Source of the DNA: Cupriavidus malaysiensis
GTDB taxonomy: Bacteria; Pseudomonadota; Gammaproteobacteria; Burkholderiales; Burkholderiaceae
Reading direction: 5' to 3'
DNA length: 64,000 nucleotides
NCBI RefSeq assembly: GCF_001854325.1
Contig: NZ_CP017754.1
Coordinates: 1,116,001-1,180,000, forward strand
The translations under genes were made by a program, and so were the position numbers. The notes beneath the pieces were generated by a model, which did not search any database, was not told where the DNA came from, and worked only from the letters and a program-made list of their open reading frames with translations. This document shows, one piece after another, positions 18,215 through 27,667 of this stretch; within the stretch, counting starts at the first letter, position 1; every line of letters starts with the position of its first letter.

Positions 18215-19437
18215 TTGCCGCCGGGCCCGGCGGCCGCTGCGCGGTCCTGCGCCAGGGCCCAGTCGATGTGCTCGCGCACCAGCGGGCTGGCGCTGTCCCT
18301 GCGCGCCGCCAGGGCGGCGCGCAGGCGCGCGGCGAGGGCGGCATCGCCGCCTTCGGCCGCGCTCGCCGCGCGCAGGCTGTTGCCCAGTCCCACCGCCAGG
18401 TTGCGCAGCCAGCGCTCGTGGCCGATGCGGCGGATCGGGCTGCCCTCCAGCCGCTGGTTGAATTCCGCCTCGCTCCAGCCGAACAGTTCGGCCATGTCCG
18501 GGGCGTCGAAGCCGTTGCGCACATCGAAATCGGGCAGCGTGGCGCGCCGCGCGAACTTGTTCCAGGGGCAGGCCAGCTGGCAATCGTCGCAGCCGTAGAC
18601 GCGGTTGCCCATCGGCGCGCGCAGCGCCTCGGGGATCGCGCCCTTGTGCTCGATGGTCAGGTAGGAGATGCAGCGGCGCGCGTCGAGCCGGTAGGGTGCC
18701 AGGATGGCCTGGGTCGGGCAGATGTCCAGGCAGCGCCGGCACTGGCCGCAGTGACCGGGTTCCGGCGGGTCGGCCGGTAGCGCGATGTCGACCAGGATCT
18801 CGCCCAGGAAGAACATCGAACCGGCGGCGCGGTCGAGCAGCAGCGTATGCTTGCCGCGCCAGCCGAGCCCGCCGTTGCCGGCCAGCGCGACCTCCATCAC
18901 CGGCGCCGAGTCGGTGAAGACGCGGTAGCCGAACGGCCCGATGGCCGCCTCGATGCGGCTGGCCAGCGCCTGCAGGCGGCTGCGCAGCACCTTGTGGTAG
19001 TCGCGTCCGCGCGCATACAGGGAAATCACCGCGGTGGCCGGGTCGTCCAGCCGCGCCAGCTCGCTGCGGCGCCAGCCGTCGCCGGTGCCGGCCGGCAGGT
19101 AGGGCATGCGGGCCACGATGGCGCGCACCGTGCCGGGCACCAGTTCGGCCGGCCGCGCGCGCCTGGTGCCGTGGTTCGCCATATAATCCATGTCGCCGTG
19201 AAAGCCCTGCGCCAGCCATTCCAGCAGCCCGGCTTCGGCATGGCTGAGGTCGACGTCGGCGATGCGCACCGCATCGAAGCCCAGCTCGGCACCCCAGCCG
19301 CGGATGGACTGGGCGAGCGCCGCCAGCCCGGCGGCGGCGGGCACGGTTGCGGTGCCGTGGCCGTCACCGGTCCCGGCCGGCGCGCCGGCGGCGCGTGAAG
19401 AGGAGGCGGCTGGCGCTTCTGCGACTCGGTCGATCAT
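18211..19437 (-). CDS. queG: Epoxyqueuosine reductase QueG
   Basis: Cobalamin-dependent iron-sulfur enzyme of 408 residues for the last step of queuosine tRNA modification (epoxyqueuosine to queuosine). It contains GFHGDMDYMANHGTRRARP, the family core, TDSAPVMEVALAGNGGLGWRGKHTLLL, and two cluster sites: CGQCRRCLDICPTQAI and CDDCQLACPWNKF. The C-terminal HEAT-like part is present. The first 45 residues are Ala/Gly-rich and less conserved, so translation may start further in. It is head-to-head with tsaE; the two start codons are only 16 bp apart, so any promoter lies within coding sequence. Confidence 0.94.
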   Translation of the reverse strand: MIDRVAEAPAASSSRAAGAPAGTGDGHGTATVPAAAGLAALAQSIRGWGAELGFDAVRIADVDLSHAEAGLLEWLAQGFHGDMDYMANHGTRRARPAELVPGTVRAIVARMPYLPAGTGDGWRRSELARLDDPATAVISLYARGRDYHKVLRSRLQALASRIEAAIGPFGYRVFTDSAPVMEVALAGNGGLGWRGKHTLLLDRAAGSMFFLGEILVDIALPADPPEPGHCGQCRRCLDICPTQAILAPYRLDARRCISYLTIEHKGAIPEALRAPMGNRVYGCDDCQLACPWNKFARRATLPDFDVRNGFDAPDMAELFGWSEAEFNQRLEGSPIRRIGHERWLRNLAVGLGNSLRAASAAEGGDAALAARLRAALAARRDSASPLVREHIDWALAQDRAAAAGPGGN

Positions 19438-19453
19438 CCCTGAATTGTACGCA

Positions 19454-19966
19454 ATGCCCCTGCTCGAAGAACGCTCCCTGCCCCTGCCCGACGAGACGGC
19501 CACCGCCGCCCTCGGCGCCGCGCTCGCCCAGGCGGTGCGCATCCTGCCGCCCCAGGCCATCCATGTGCAACTGTCCGGCGACCTCGGCGCGGGCAAGACC
19601 ACGCTGTCGCGCGCCATCCTGCGGGCGCTGGGCCATGCGGGCAAGGTGCGCAGTCCCACCTACACGCTGTGCGAGCCCTACCAGGTGGCGCGCGCCGACG
19701 GCTCGCCGCTGACGGTCTACCACTTCGACCTCTACCGCTTCGCCGACCCCGAGGAGTGGATCGACGCCGGTTTCCGCGACTGCTTCGCGGAGCCGGCCCT
19801 GAGCCTGGTCGAATGGCCGGAGAAGGCCGGCACCCTGCTCGGGGAACCAGACCTGCATCTGTTGCTTCAAACGGACACGGCCGCGGCCGATATCGCAGCC
19901 GAGGGGCGCATCGCCTTGCTGCGCGCCTATACTCCCACTGGACTGACCTTGCTGAACGCATGCTGA
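19454..19966 (+). CDS. tsaE: tRNA threonylcarbamoyladenosine biosynthesis ATPase TsaE
   Basis: P-loop ATPase of 170 residues that works with TsaB and TsaD to make t6A in ANN-decoding tRNAs. The Walker A is GDLGAGKTTLSRAILRALG (near residue 42), with SPTYTLCEPY (the conserved S/T-P-T-Y-T motif) and HFDLYRFADPEEWIDAGF holding the Walker-B-like DLYR. Length matches the family. The gene overlaps the downstream amidase gene amiC by seven bases, the usual tsaE-amiC pairing of many proteobacteria, and starts 16 bp from divergent queG. Confidence 0.95.
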   Translation: MPLLEERSLPLPDETATAALGAALAQAVRILPPQAIHVQLSGDLGAGKTTLSRAILRALGHAGKVRSPTYTLCEPYQVARADGSPLTVYHFDLYRFADPEEWIDAGFRDCFAEPALSLVEWPEKAGTLLGEPDLHLLLQTDTAAADIAAEGRIALLRAYTPTGLTLLNAC

Positions 19967-21507
19967 TCAAGCGACTCGCCACCGACCGACCCGATGGACC
20001 AGACGGCCTGCTGCCGGCCCGCCGCAAATGGATGGCGCAATGCCTGAAGGCGGGCGCCGGCACGGTGGTGCTGACGCTGGCCGGCACGCAGATCGCGCGC
20101 GGCGCCGGCATCGTGGCGGTGCGGGTCTGGCCCGCCGAAGACTACACGCGCGTCACCATCGAATCCGATGCGCCGCTGGCGGCGGTGCACCAGATGGTGC
20201 GCAATCCGGATCGCCTGGTGGTGGACGTCGACGGCCTCGACCTCTCGCCCACGCTGCGCGAGCTGGTGGCCAAGGTCACCCCCAACGATCCCTATATCCA
20301 GAGCGTGCGCGTCGGCCAGAACCGCCCGCGCGTGGTCCGCCTGGTGTTCGACCTGAAGGAAGACGTCACGCCCCAGGTGTTCACGCTGGCGCCGATCGGC
20401 AATTACCGCAATCGCCTGGTGTTCGACCTCTACCCGGTCAATCCGCCCGACCCGCTGTGGAAGCTGGTGCGCGAAACCGAGGACAAGCAGCGGCGCTACG
20501 CCGAGGCGGCGCCCCCGCTGGCGGACGGCACGGCCGCCGCCGGCGCGGGCGGCCTGGGCAGCGCCGCCATCGCGGGTGCCCAGGGTGCGGGCGAGGAGGA
20601 TGCCATCGGTGCCCTGGTGCGGCGCTTCGACGAGAAGGGCCCGGCCGGCACGACGGCACCGCCGCCGCTGCCGCCGATGGCCGCGGCCAGGCCGAGGCCC
20701 GCACCGGTCCCGGCACCCGAGCGTGCTCCGTCCGCGCCCGCGGCGCCGCCGCCGATGGCGCAGGCCAATATCCCCGCCGAGCGCCCGCTCAAGATGCGCC
20801 GCCTGCTGACGGTGGCCATCGACCCCGGCCACGGCGGCGAGGATCCTGGTGCGATCGGCGCGGCCGGCTCGCGCGAGAAGGACGTGGTGCTGCAGATCGC
20901 CAGCCGCCTGCGCGCCAAGATCGACGCCCAGCCCAATATGCGCGCGATGATGACGCGCGATGCCGATTTCTTCGTGCCGCTCAACGTGCGCGTGCAGAAG
21001 GCCCGCCGCGTGCAGGCCGACCTGTTCGTTTCCATCCACGCCGATGCCTTCCTGTCGCCGGAGGCGCGCGGTGCCTCGGTGTTCGCGCTGTCCGAGCGCG
21101 GTGCCTCGAGCAGCGCGGCGCGCTGGCTGGCCAACAAGGAAAACTCCGCCGACCTGATCGGCGGCGCCAATATGAGCAACAAGGATGCACAGGTCGCGCG
21201 CGTGCTGCTGGACCTGTCCACCACGGCGCAGATCAACGACAGCCTGCAGCTCGGCAAGTCCGTGCTGGGCGAGATCGGCGGCGTCAACCGGCTGCACAAG
21301 GGCAGCGTCGAGCAGGCCGCCTTCGCCGTGCTGAAGGCGCCGGACATCCCGTCCATCCTGGTCGAGACCGCCTTCATCAGCAATCCCGAGGAAGAGCGCA
21401 AGCTCAACGACGACAGCCACCAGGAACAGCTGGCCAACGCCATCCTGCGCGGCATCCGCAACTACTTCGCGCGCAATCCGCCGCTGTCCAAGAACCCTTC
21501 GGTCTGA
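19960..21507 (+). CDS. amiC: N-acetylmuramoyl-L-alanine amidase AmiC
   Basis: Septal peptidoglycan amidase of 515 residues, cutting the glycan-peptide bond to separate daughter cells. A twin-arginine-like signal (ARRKWMAQCLKAG then a hydrophobic run) precedes an AMIN targeting domain (about 45-145) with VRVWPAEDYTRVTIESD. A Pro/Ala-rich linker of about 120 residues follows, then the Amidase_3 zinc domain. Visible zinc and catalytic parts are IDPGHGGEDPGAIG (His), the Glu in REKDVVLQIA, VSIHADAF (His) and a C-terminal ILVETAFISNPEEE (Glu). The start at 19960 overlaps tsaE by seven bases; longer in-frame starts would lie wholly inside tsaE. Confidence 0.95.
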   Translation: MLIKRLATDRPDGPDGLLPARRKWMAQCLKAGAGTVVLTLAGTQIARGAGIVAVRVWPAEDYTRVTIESDAPLAAVHQMVRNPDRLVVDVDGLDLSPTLRELVAKVTPNDPYIQSVRVGQNRPRVVRLVFDLKEDVTPQVFTLAPIGNYRNRLVFDLYPVNPPDPLWKLVRETEDKQRRYAEAAPPLADGTAAAGAGGLGSAAIAGAQGAGEEDAIGALVRRFDEKGPAGTTAPPPLPPMAAARPRPAPVPAPERAPSAPAAPPPMAQANIPAERPLKMRRLLTVAIDPGHGGEDPGAIGAAGSREKDVVLQIASRLRAKIDAQPNMRAMMTRDADFFVPLNVRVQKARRVQADLFVSIHADAFLSPEARGASVFALSERGASSSAARWLANKENSADLIGGANMSNKDAQVARVLLDLSTTAQINDSLQLGKSVLGEIGGVNRLHKGSVEQAAFAVLKAPDIPSILVETAFISNPEEERKLNDDSHQEQLANAILRGIRNYFARNPPLSKNPSV

Positions 21508-21577
21508 TGATCTGAGGCGCTGAAGCCCTGGGCCAATCCCAGGACACCGGCCGGCCGTGCGTGGCACAACAAAACAA

Positions 21578-21603
21578 GACGGGGCGCCCAAGGGCGCCCC
21601 GTC
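21578..21603 (-). terminator. Intrinsic terminator of the symporter gene
   Basis: A 12-bp perfect stem (GACGGGGCGCCC with its complement, loop of two) is followed on the minus strand by a T-rich run (TTGTTTTG). It lies 35 bp past the end of the leftward symporter gene. It may also end the convergent amiC transcript, but there is no T tract on that side. Confidence 0.85.
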
Positions 21604-21638
21604 CTGCATGCGGCCGGGGCCGCGCGGGAGGGTCGGAT

Positions 21639-22667
21639 TCAGGCGCGCACCGGCGCGGCACCCGGGTTCCTGGCCTCGTCACGGTTGGCGTAGCGCGAGG
21701 CGATCACCGAGCAGACGATCAGCTGCAGCTGGTGGTAGACCATCAGCGGCAGCACCAGCAGGCCCAGGGCGGGGTGCCCGGCGAACAGGATCTTGGCCAT
21801 CGGGATGCCGTTGGCCAGGCTCTTCTTCGAGCCGCAGAACACCGCCGTGATCTCGTCCTCGACCGGGAAGCCCATGCGGCGCGCGGTGAAGGTGGTGGTG
21901 CACAGGATCACGAACAGCAGCACGGCGGCCAGGGCCATCACGCTGGCGATCATCTGCCAGTGGTACTTGTGCCAGAGGCCGGCGGCGGTGGCATCGCAGA
22001 ACGAGGAGTAGACGATCAGCACGATCACGCCGCGGTCGATCTTGTTGGTGACCTGCTTCTTCTTGGCCAGCCAGTTGCCGATCAGCGGGCGCGCAACCTG
22101 GCCCAGCGCGAACGGCAGCAGCAGTTGCAGCGCCACGCCGAGCAGGGCCTTGCCCAGCGGCATCGAGGCGCCGCTGGCGCTGATCACCAGGCCCATCAGC
22201 AGCGGCGTCACCAGCATGCCGATCAGGCCGGAGATGGTCGCGTTGAAGATGGCGGCCGGCACGTTGCCGCGTGCCATCGAAGTCATCGCCACCGACGACG
22301 ACACCGTGGACGGCAGCGCGCACAGGTAGAACACGCCGAGCAGCAGCTCGGGCGGCAGCACCTTGCGCAGACCGATCATCAGCGCCACGCCCACGATGGG
22401 GAAGACCACGAAGGTGAAGCTCTGCACGAACAGGTGCAGGCGCCAGTGGCGCGCCCCGGCAACCAGCTTGTCGCGCGACAGCGCCGCGCCGTGCAGGAAG
22501 AACACCAGTGCGACACCGAGGTTGGTGACCAGGCCGAGATGCAGCGGACCATCACCGGTGCCGATCTCCGGCGCCAGCAGGGCGATGCCGATCGCGGTCA
22601 GCATCACCAGGATGAAGCCGTCGATCAACGCATACAGTTTCTTGAAAGGAAAGAGCAGGGTGGACAT
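21639..22667 (-). CDS. Bile acid:sodium symporter-family protein, YfeH-like
   Basis: Integral membrane protein of 342 residues in the SBF-like branch of the BASS fold. Hydrophobic segments cover most of the chain, and it has GVALVFFLHGAALSRDKL, the cross-over region LCALPSTVSSSVAMTSMARGNVPAAIFNA and CGSKKSLANGIPMAKILF, all strong for this family. Bacterial YfeH-like members have uncertain substrates, possibly small organic acids with Na+. It ends at a clear terminator. A LysR regulator is divergent from it, with a T-N11-A box between them, so the symporter is the likely target. Confidence 0.92.
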   Translation of the reverse strand: MSTLLFPFKKLYALIDGFILVMLTAIGIALLAPEIGTGDGPLHLGLVTNLGVALVFFLHGAALSRDKLVAGARHWRLHLFVQSFTFVVFPIVGVALMIGLRKVLPPELLLGVFYLCALPSTVSSSVAMTSMARGNVPAAIFNATISGLIGMLVTPLLMGLVISASGASMPLGKALLGVALQLLLPFALGQVARPLIGNWLAKKKQVTNKIDRGVIVLIVYSSFCDATAAGLWHKYHWQMIASVMALAAVLLFVILCTTTFTARRMGFPVEDEITAVFCGSKKSLANGIPMAKILFAGHPALGLLVLPLMVYHQLQLIVCSVIASRYANRDEARNPGAAPVRA

Positions 22668-22769
22668 GTGGGTGGGGCGGCTGAAGATGGCTAAGGACGG
22701 CTAAGGACCGCTAAAGAGAGGGAAAGACGGACTGGGTGGTATTGAACGCCATCGATGTCTAGAATGCAA

Positions 22770-22784
22770 ATTCATTTATCGAAT
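22770..22784. promoter_or_regulatory. LysR-type T-N11-A box
   Basis: The inverted repeat ATTC-N7-GAAT lies 20 bp before the LysR gene start and 103 bp before the divergent symporter gene start. It matches the T-N11-A architecture recognised by LysR regulators, so it is the likely binding site for autoregulation and control of the symporter gene. Confidence 0.6.
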
Positions 22785-22803
22785 CCATTGATGCATTAAT
22801 CGT

Positions 22804-23709
22804 ATGAATTACACCCTCCGTCAATTGCGTGTTTTCCTCGCGGTGGCCGCGCATGGCAGCTTCAGCCGGGCCGCTGATGCGGTCGGCCTGACGCAGCCCG
22901 CCGTCAGCCGCGGCGTGGCGGAGCTGGAAGACGTGCTGGGTGTGCGCCTGCTCGACCGCACCACGCGGGAGGTGGTGCTGACCGAGGCAGGACAGGCGCT
23001 GGTGCCGGCGCTGGAGCGCCTGCTGGAGCAGCTCGACGACACGCTGGAAGAAACGCGTCAGCTTGGCGAACGCTATCGCGGGCGCGTCGTGATAGCCAGT
23101 GCACCCACCATCTCGGCCAGGCTGATGCCGCTCTATGTGGCGGAATGTGCCCGGCGCTTCCCCGAGATCCGCCTGACGGTGCGCGACAACGTGCAGGCCG
23201 GCGGCCTCGAACAGATCCACGCCGGCGCGGTCGACTTCGGTGTGCTGGTCGACCCGCAGGCGCGCGAGGCGCTGACCATCGAGCCGCTGGCCACCGACCC
23301 CTTCTGCTTCGTCTGCCGCCGCGACCACCCGCTGGCGCAGCAGGCCACGGTGCCCTGGCGCGCGCTGGACGGCGTGCCGCTGGCCCTGCTCGACTTCGCC
23401 TCGGGCAGCCGGCCGCTGATCGACCGCATCCTGGCGCGGCACGGCGTGGTACCGCAAGTGGTGCAGGAGCTGGGCCACTCGGCGAGCGTGTTCGGCATGG
23501 TCGAGGCCGGTATCGGCGCCTCGGTGCTGCCTTCGCTGTCGCTGCCGCTGCCGGAGGCCTCGCCGCTGGTATGGCGGCCGCTGGTGCCGCGCGAGGAGCG
23601 CAGCATCGTGATGGTATGCCGCGAAGACCGCTCCTTGTCGCCCGCCGCCGCCGCGGTCTGGGACATGGTCCGTACCCTGCCGCTGCCGCAGGAGCCCGGC
23701 GCGGCGTGA
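22804..23709 (+). CDS. LysR-family transcriptional regulator
   Basis: LTTR of 301 residues. The winged helix is at the N-terminus (LRQLRVFLAVAAHGSFSRAADAVGLTQPAVSRGVAELEDVLGVRLLDRTTREVVLTEAG in consensus form), followed by the linker helix and a periplasmic-binding-protein-type effector domain (GRVVIASAPTISARLMPLY to WRPLVPREERSIVMV). It is divergent from the symporter gene and probably controls it in response to the transported compound. ATG chosen because it gives the standard N-terminus MNYTLRQLRVFL. Confidence 0.94.
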   Translation: MNYTLRQLRVFLAVAAHGSFSRAADAVGLTQPAVSRGVAELEDVLGVRLLDRTTREVVLTEAGQALVPALERLLEQLDDTLEETRQLGERYRGRVVIASAPTISARLMPLYVAECARRFPEIRLTVRDNVQAGGLEQIHAGAVDFGVLVDPQAREALTIEPLATDPFCFVCRRDHPLAQQATVPWRALDGVPLALLDFASGSRPLIDRILARHGVVPQVVQELGHSASVFGMVEAGIGASVLPSLSLPLPEASPLVWRPLVPREERSIVMVCREDRSLSPAAAAVWDMVRTLPLPQEPGAA

Positions 23710-23780
23710 GCCGTGCCGGGCCAGGGAGAGTGGAGGCCAGACGATGTCAGTCCTCGCTTACGTTTGCTCCGGTGCGGTGC

Positions 23781-24539
23781 TCAGCCCGGCTGGGCCGTGA
23801 CCATCAACGCCTCCAGGGCGAAGCTGCCATCGGGCTGGACCCGATAGTGGCGGCTCACCTCGGCCGGCGCCAGCTGCCACAAGTGGCGGATCGCTTCGAC
23901 GGCCACCGGCGCCGTGCGCATGCGCTTGACCCAGCTGTCGAACTCGATCTCGATGCGCCAGCCCGGCGACAGCGTGGCGGCGAAGCCGGCCTCGGCAAAC
24001 ATCTCCAGCCAGGCCGGGCCGGTGTAGTCGCGCACGTGCGAGGGATCGCGCAGCAGCTCGACCGACTGCAGCCAGGTGTCGCACAGCGGATCGGTCGAGC
24101 CGGCGATATCGATCAGCACCACCTTGCCGCCGGGGGCCAGCACGCGCCGCATCTCGCGCAGCGCGGCCGGCACGTCGCGCCAGTGGTGGGCGCTCATGCG
24201 CGAGATCACCGCATCGAAGGCGGCGTCGGCGAAGGGCAGCACCTCGGCCGCGCCGTGGCGCGTGCGGACATTGTCCAGGCCACGGTCGCGCGCGGCCTGC
24301 GCCACCACGCCCAGCATGTCCTCGGAGAGATCGTAAGCCGTCACTTCGGCGGCCACGGGCGCGGCGGCGAAGCTGGCATGGCCGGCGCCGCAGCCCAGGT
24401 CGAGCACGCGCGGACGCGCCAGCGTCGCCAGCTCGGCGGCCAGGCGCGGCAGGTCCGGGCCCTGCGCATGGACCGTGCTGGTGAGGTAGGCGCTGGCGGT
24501 GGCGCCGAACTGGGAGGCGACGAGTTCTTGTTGTTGCAT
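23781..24539 (-). CDS. Class I SAM-dependent methyltransferase, UbiE/YcgJ-like
   Basis: Soluble methyltransferase of 252 residues. The SAM site VLDLGCGAGHASFAAA (motif I), the acidic residue in VTAYDLSEDML (motif II), and LPFADAAFDAVISRMSAHHWRDVPAALREMRRVLAPGGKVVL in parts (motifs post-I to III) are all clear. The start MQQQELVASQFG has AGGAA upstream; longer in-frame starts are not conserved in type. Substrate unknown. It is similar to ubiquinone-type C-methyltransferases but lacks operon partners. It is divergent, over 145 bp, from an XRE/MmyB-type regulator that probably controls it. Confidence 0.9.
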   Translation of the reverse strand: MQQQELVASQFGATASAYLTSTVHAQGPDLPRLAAELATLARPRVLDLGCGAGHASFAAAPVAAEVTAYDLSEDMLGVVAQAARDRGLDNVRTRHGAAEVLPFADAAFDAVISRMSAHHWRDVPAALREMRRVLAPGGKVVLIDIAGSTDPLCDTWLQSVELLRDPSHVRDYTGPAWLEMFAEAGFAATLSPGWRIEIEFDSWVKRMRTAPVAVEAIRHLWQLAPAEVSRHYRVQPDGSFALEALMVTAQPG

Positions 24540-24684
24540 GGCGGATTCCTGGATGGGGTTGCTCGGCGTGGCGTCCCGGCCACGCTGCGGCCTTGCGCAT
24601 CGCATGGCCTGGAGCTACTGTAGGCAGGCCCGTTTCCCGGGACAAGTCGTCAATTTATCCTGGTATAAGAATCACCAGCCTGCC

Positions 24685-25572
24685 ATGTCCCCACTGCCTT
24701 CCCACCCTGATGCCACAGGGTTCGATCCCGCGCCCGCCGCCGCCCCCGACGCCGCCCCCGACGCTGCCGGCGGCCTGCCCGGCACGCTCAGCCGTGAAGC
24801 CGCGCTCGGCGGCTTCCTGCGCGCCCACCGCGAGCGGCTGGCGCCGGCCGAGGTCGGCCTGCCGCCCGGGCGCCGGCGCCGCACGCCCGGCCTGCGGCGT
24901 GAAGAAGTAGCGCAGCTGGCCGGGCTCAGCGCGACCTGGGTGACCTGGCTGGAGCAGGGGCGTCCGGTGTCGTTGTCGGCCGGGGCGCTGGCCAGCCTCG
25001 CCGCGGCGCTGCGGCTGTCGCGCGCCGAACGGGCTTACCTGTTCGAACTGGCGGGGCGGCGGGATCCGCAGCTCGCCGGCGAGGAAGCGGCGCCGCCGGC
25101 GGTGCTCGCCAGCGTGCAGTCGATCGTAGGTCCTGCCTACGTTCTGGACCGGCAATGGAACGCGCTGGCCTGGAACGAGGCGGCGGCGGACCTGTTCGTC
25201 GGCTGGCTCGACGGCGCCTGCGGTGCCGACGGTGCCGGCACCGAGCGCAACCTGCTGCGCGCGATGTTCCTGTCGGCGCCGCTGCAGGCCCTGGTGGAGG
25301 ACTGGCCGCACCGGGCAGCGCGCCTGGTGGCGGAGTTTCGTGCGCACAGCATCCGCTATGCCGGCGAAGCGCCGACGCGCGCGCTGGTCGAAGGCCTGCT
25401 GCGCGACAGCGCGGCCTTCCGTGCCGACTGGCTGTCGCAGGACGTGGAGGAGCGCCAGGGCGGGCGGCGCGGCTTCCGTCACCCGCGCCGCGGCCTGCTG
25501 CATTTCGAGCAGCTCACGCTGCTGCCGGCGGCGGCGCCGGGCCTGATGCTGGTGATGCTGCTGCCGGCCTGA
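24685..25572 (+). CDS. Helix-turn-helix regulator with MmyB-like ligand domain
   Basis: A 295-residue regulator. After a Pro/Ala-rich leader of about 35 residues, an XRE-type helix-turn-helix appears (LGGFLRAHRERLAP, GRRRRTPGLRREEVAQLAGLSATWVTWLEQGRPVSLS). A MmyB-like ligand-binding domain follows, marked by PAYVLDRQWNALAWNEAAADLF and a C-terminal GFRHPRRGLLHFEQLTLLP. This architecture is common next to oxidoreductase or methyltransferase genes that it represses. Its divergent neighbour here is a SAM methyltransferase, the likely target. The ATG gives a start just after a plausible promoter gap; ligand unknown, with fatty-acid binding reported in one family member. Confidence 0.9.
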   Translation: MSPLPSHPDATGFDPAPAAAPDAAPDAAGGLPGTLSREAALGGFLRAHRERLAPAEVGLPPGRRRRTPGLRREEVAQLAGLSATWVTWLEQGRPVSLSAGALASLAAALRLSRAERAYLFELAGRRDPQLAGEEAAPPAVLASVQSIVGPAYVLDRQWNALAWNEAAADLFVGWLDGACGADGAGTERNLLRAMFLSAPLQALVEDWPHRAARLVAEFRAHSIRYAGEAPTRALVEGLLRDSAAFRADWLSQDVEERQGGRRGFRHPRRGLLHFEQLTLLPAAAPGLMLVMLLPA

Positions 25573-25585
25573 GCCGGCCTGACCC

Positions 25586-25615
25586 GTTCCTGCCCGGAGG
25601 GTCCGGGGCAGGAAC
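25586..25615. terminator. Stem-loop between convergent genes
   Basis: Perfect 10-bp arms GTTCCTGCCC and GGGCAGGAAC enclose a 10-base loop, between the convergent ends of the HTH regulator (25572) and the SDR gene (25637). No T tract follows on either strand, so this is a probable but not classical bidirectional terminator. Confidence 0.55.
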
Positions 25616-25636
25616 AGCCGGCGTTGCGGCGCCGCC

Positions 25637-26395
25637 TTACTTCGGCTGCATCCGGATCGCGCCGTCCAGGCGGATCACCTCGCCGTTGAGCATGGTGTTG
25701 TCGAGGATGGCGCGTGCCAGCTTGGCGTATTCGGCCGGGCGTCCCAGGCGCGGCGGGAAGGGTACCGAGCGCCCCAGCGCGTCCTGGACTTCCTGCGGCA
25801 TGCCCAGCAGCATCGGCGTCTCGAAGATGCCGGGGGCGATGGTCATGCAGCGCACGCCGTCGCGCGACAGGTCGCGCGCGATGGCCAGGGTCATGGCCAC
25901 CACGCCGCCCTTCGAGGCGGCATAAGCGGCCTGGCCGATCTGGCCGTCGAAGGCCGCCACCGAGGCCGTGTTGATGATCACGCCGCGCTCGCCTTCGGCG
26001 TTCGGTGCGTTCTGCACCATGGCGGCGGCGGCCAGGCGGATCATATTGAAGGTGCCGACCAGGTTGATGCGGATGGTCTTGTCGAACTGCTCGAGCGGGA
26101 GCGGGCCGTTCTTGCCCACGGTCTTGCCGGCGGTGGCGATGCCGGCGCAGTTGACCAGGCCGGCCAGCTTGCCCAATGCCAGGGCCGCCGCGACCACCGC
26201 CTGGCCATCGGCCTCGGAGGTGACGTCGCACTTGACGAAGCGGCCGCCGATCTCGGCCGCCAGCGCGCTGCCGGCGGCCTCGTTGAGGTCGGCGATCACG
26301 ACTTTGCCGCCGGCTTCCGCCAGCATGCGGGCAGTACCGGCGCCCAGCCCGGAGGCGCCGCCGGTGACGATGAATGCGTTGTCGCGGATTTCCAT
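25637..26395 (-). CDS. SDR-family 3-hydroxyacyl-CoA dehydrogenase
   Basis: NAD(P)-dependent short-chain dehydrogenase of 252 residues resembling the HSD17B10/FadB2x type that oxidises 3-hydroxyacyl-CoA. The cofactor motif is [15 protein letters not shown], Asp is in VVIADLNE (NAD preference), then [34 protein letters not shown] with the Ser-Tyr-Lys triad, and [17 protein letters not shown]. The family is used in beta-oxidation, isoleucine or steroid side-chain breakdown. A perfect 16-bp palindrome 100 bp upstream suggests control by a fatty-acid or branched-chain-acid regulator. No partner thiolase gene is adjacent. Confidence 0.92.
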   Translation of the reverse strand: MEIRDNAFIVTGGASGLGAGTARMLAEAGGKVVIADLNEAAGSALAAEIGGRFVKCDVTSEADGQAVVAAALALGKLAGLVNCAGIATAGKTVGKNGPLPLEQFDKTIRINLVGTFNMIRLAAAAMVQNAPNAEGERGVIINTASVAAFDGQIGQAAYAASKGGVVAMTLAIARDLSRDGVRCMTIAPGIFETPMLLGMPQEVQDALGRSVPFPPRLGRPAEYAKLARAILDNTMLNGEVIRLDGAIRMQPK

Positions 26396-26494
26396 TTGCT
26401 GTCTCTTCCTTTCGCTCTGGCGGCGGTTCGCCCGGCCGCTCGGTCCGTCGGATGTGCCGCACGCCGGGTCGGTGCCGGCGCGGCTTCTCGTCTA

Positions 26495-26510
26495 ACGTTT
26501 ACGTAAACGT
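26495..26510. promoter_or_regulatory. Perfect 16-bp palindrome upstream of SDR gene
   Basis: ACGTTTAC is followed by its exact complement. The motif lies about 100 bp upstream of the leftward SDR gene. Palindromes of this TTTACGTAAA kind are used by regulators of branched-chain amino acid and fatty acid breakdown in proteobacteria (LiuR and TetR types). I infer such a site; the regulator gene is not in the window. Confidence 0.6.
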
Positions 26511-26592
26511 CAATGCATCGGTATTGTACGGGGCGGCAGGCGCAGCGCAAGGGGGTGTCGCACGGGCACGGTGCGGGCGGCGACGAAAAAAA

Positions 26593-26614
26593 AAGCGACC
26601 CTTGCGGGTCGCTT
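26593..26614 (-). terminator. Intrinsic terminator of adk
   Basis: A nine-base stem (AAGCGACCC with GGGTCGCTT, loop of four) is followed on the minus strand by a run of nine T residues counting the two at the stem base. It lies 19 bp past the adk stop codon. This is the end of the exbB-to-adk gene group. Confidence 0.95.
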
Positions 26615-26633
26615 CGTTCGCGGCGGTGCCGGC

Positions 26634-27299
<666 letters not shown>

Positions 27300-27667
27300 T
27301 TACGGGTCCTCAGAGTTTTGAATCTGGTCAGGCGGGGGGAACAAGACGGAGGGTAGCGCCTGAACTTGACGCAGGGCTTACCGCGGGGCTGTTGCCGCGG
27401 GCCGCATCGGGTTCAGGTCAGGTGACGGTCGGTACGCCCGCGGCCCGCCGCAAGGGCAGGGGCCGGCGCCGCCGAACGGGCTCGATCTCTATCTCCCCAC
27501 CGAGCCTTGTCCGGTCGCTCCCGGCGGCCGGCGGCTCTGTATGGTCAAGCATTATGCCACGAGGGCGCGGGAAATCGGCCTGCCGGCGGGAGTTAAGCTG
27601 TATTGACAGCAATGTTCCCGCTTGACAGGGCCCCGGCCCGCCAGGAATTTGCGCGCCCCCCGGGCGC
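27300..27667. promoter_or_regulatory. 368-bp gap upstream of adk
   Basis: No gene is visible. It must hold the adk promoter. A possible minus-strand -10 with extended TG reads TGGCATAAT (CATAAT at 27556-27551), but no good -35 is paired with it. A CCGCGG-N8-CCGCGG stem lies near 27380-27401. Nothing else is recognised. Confidence 0.4.
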
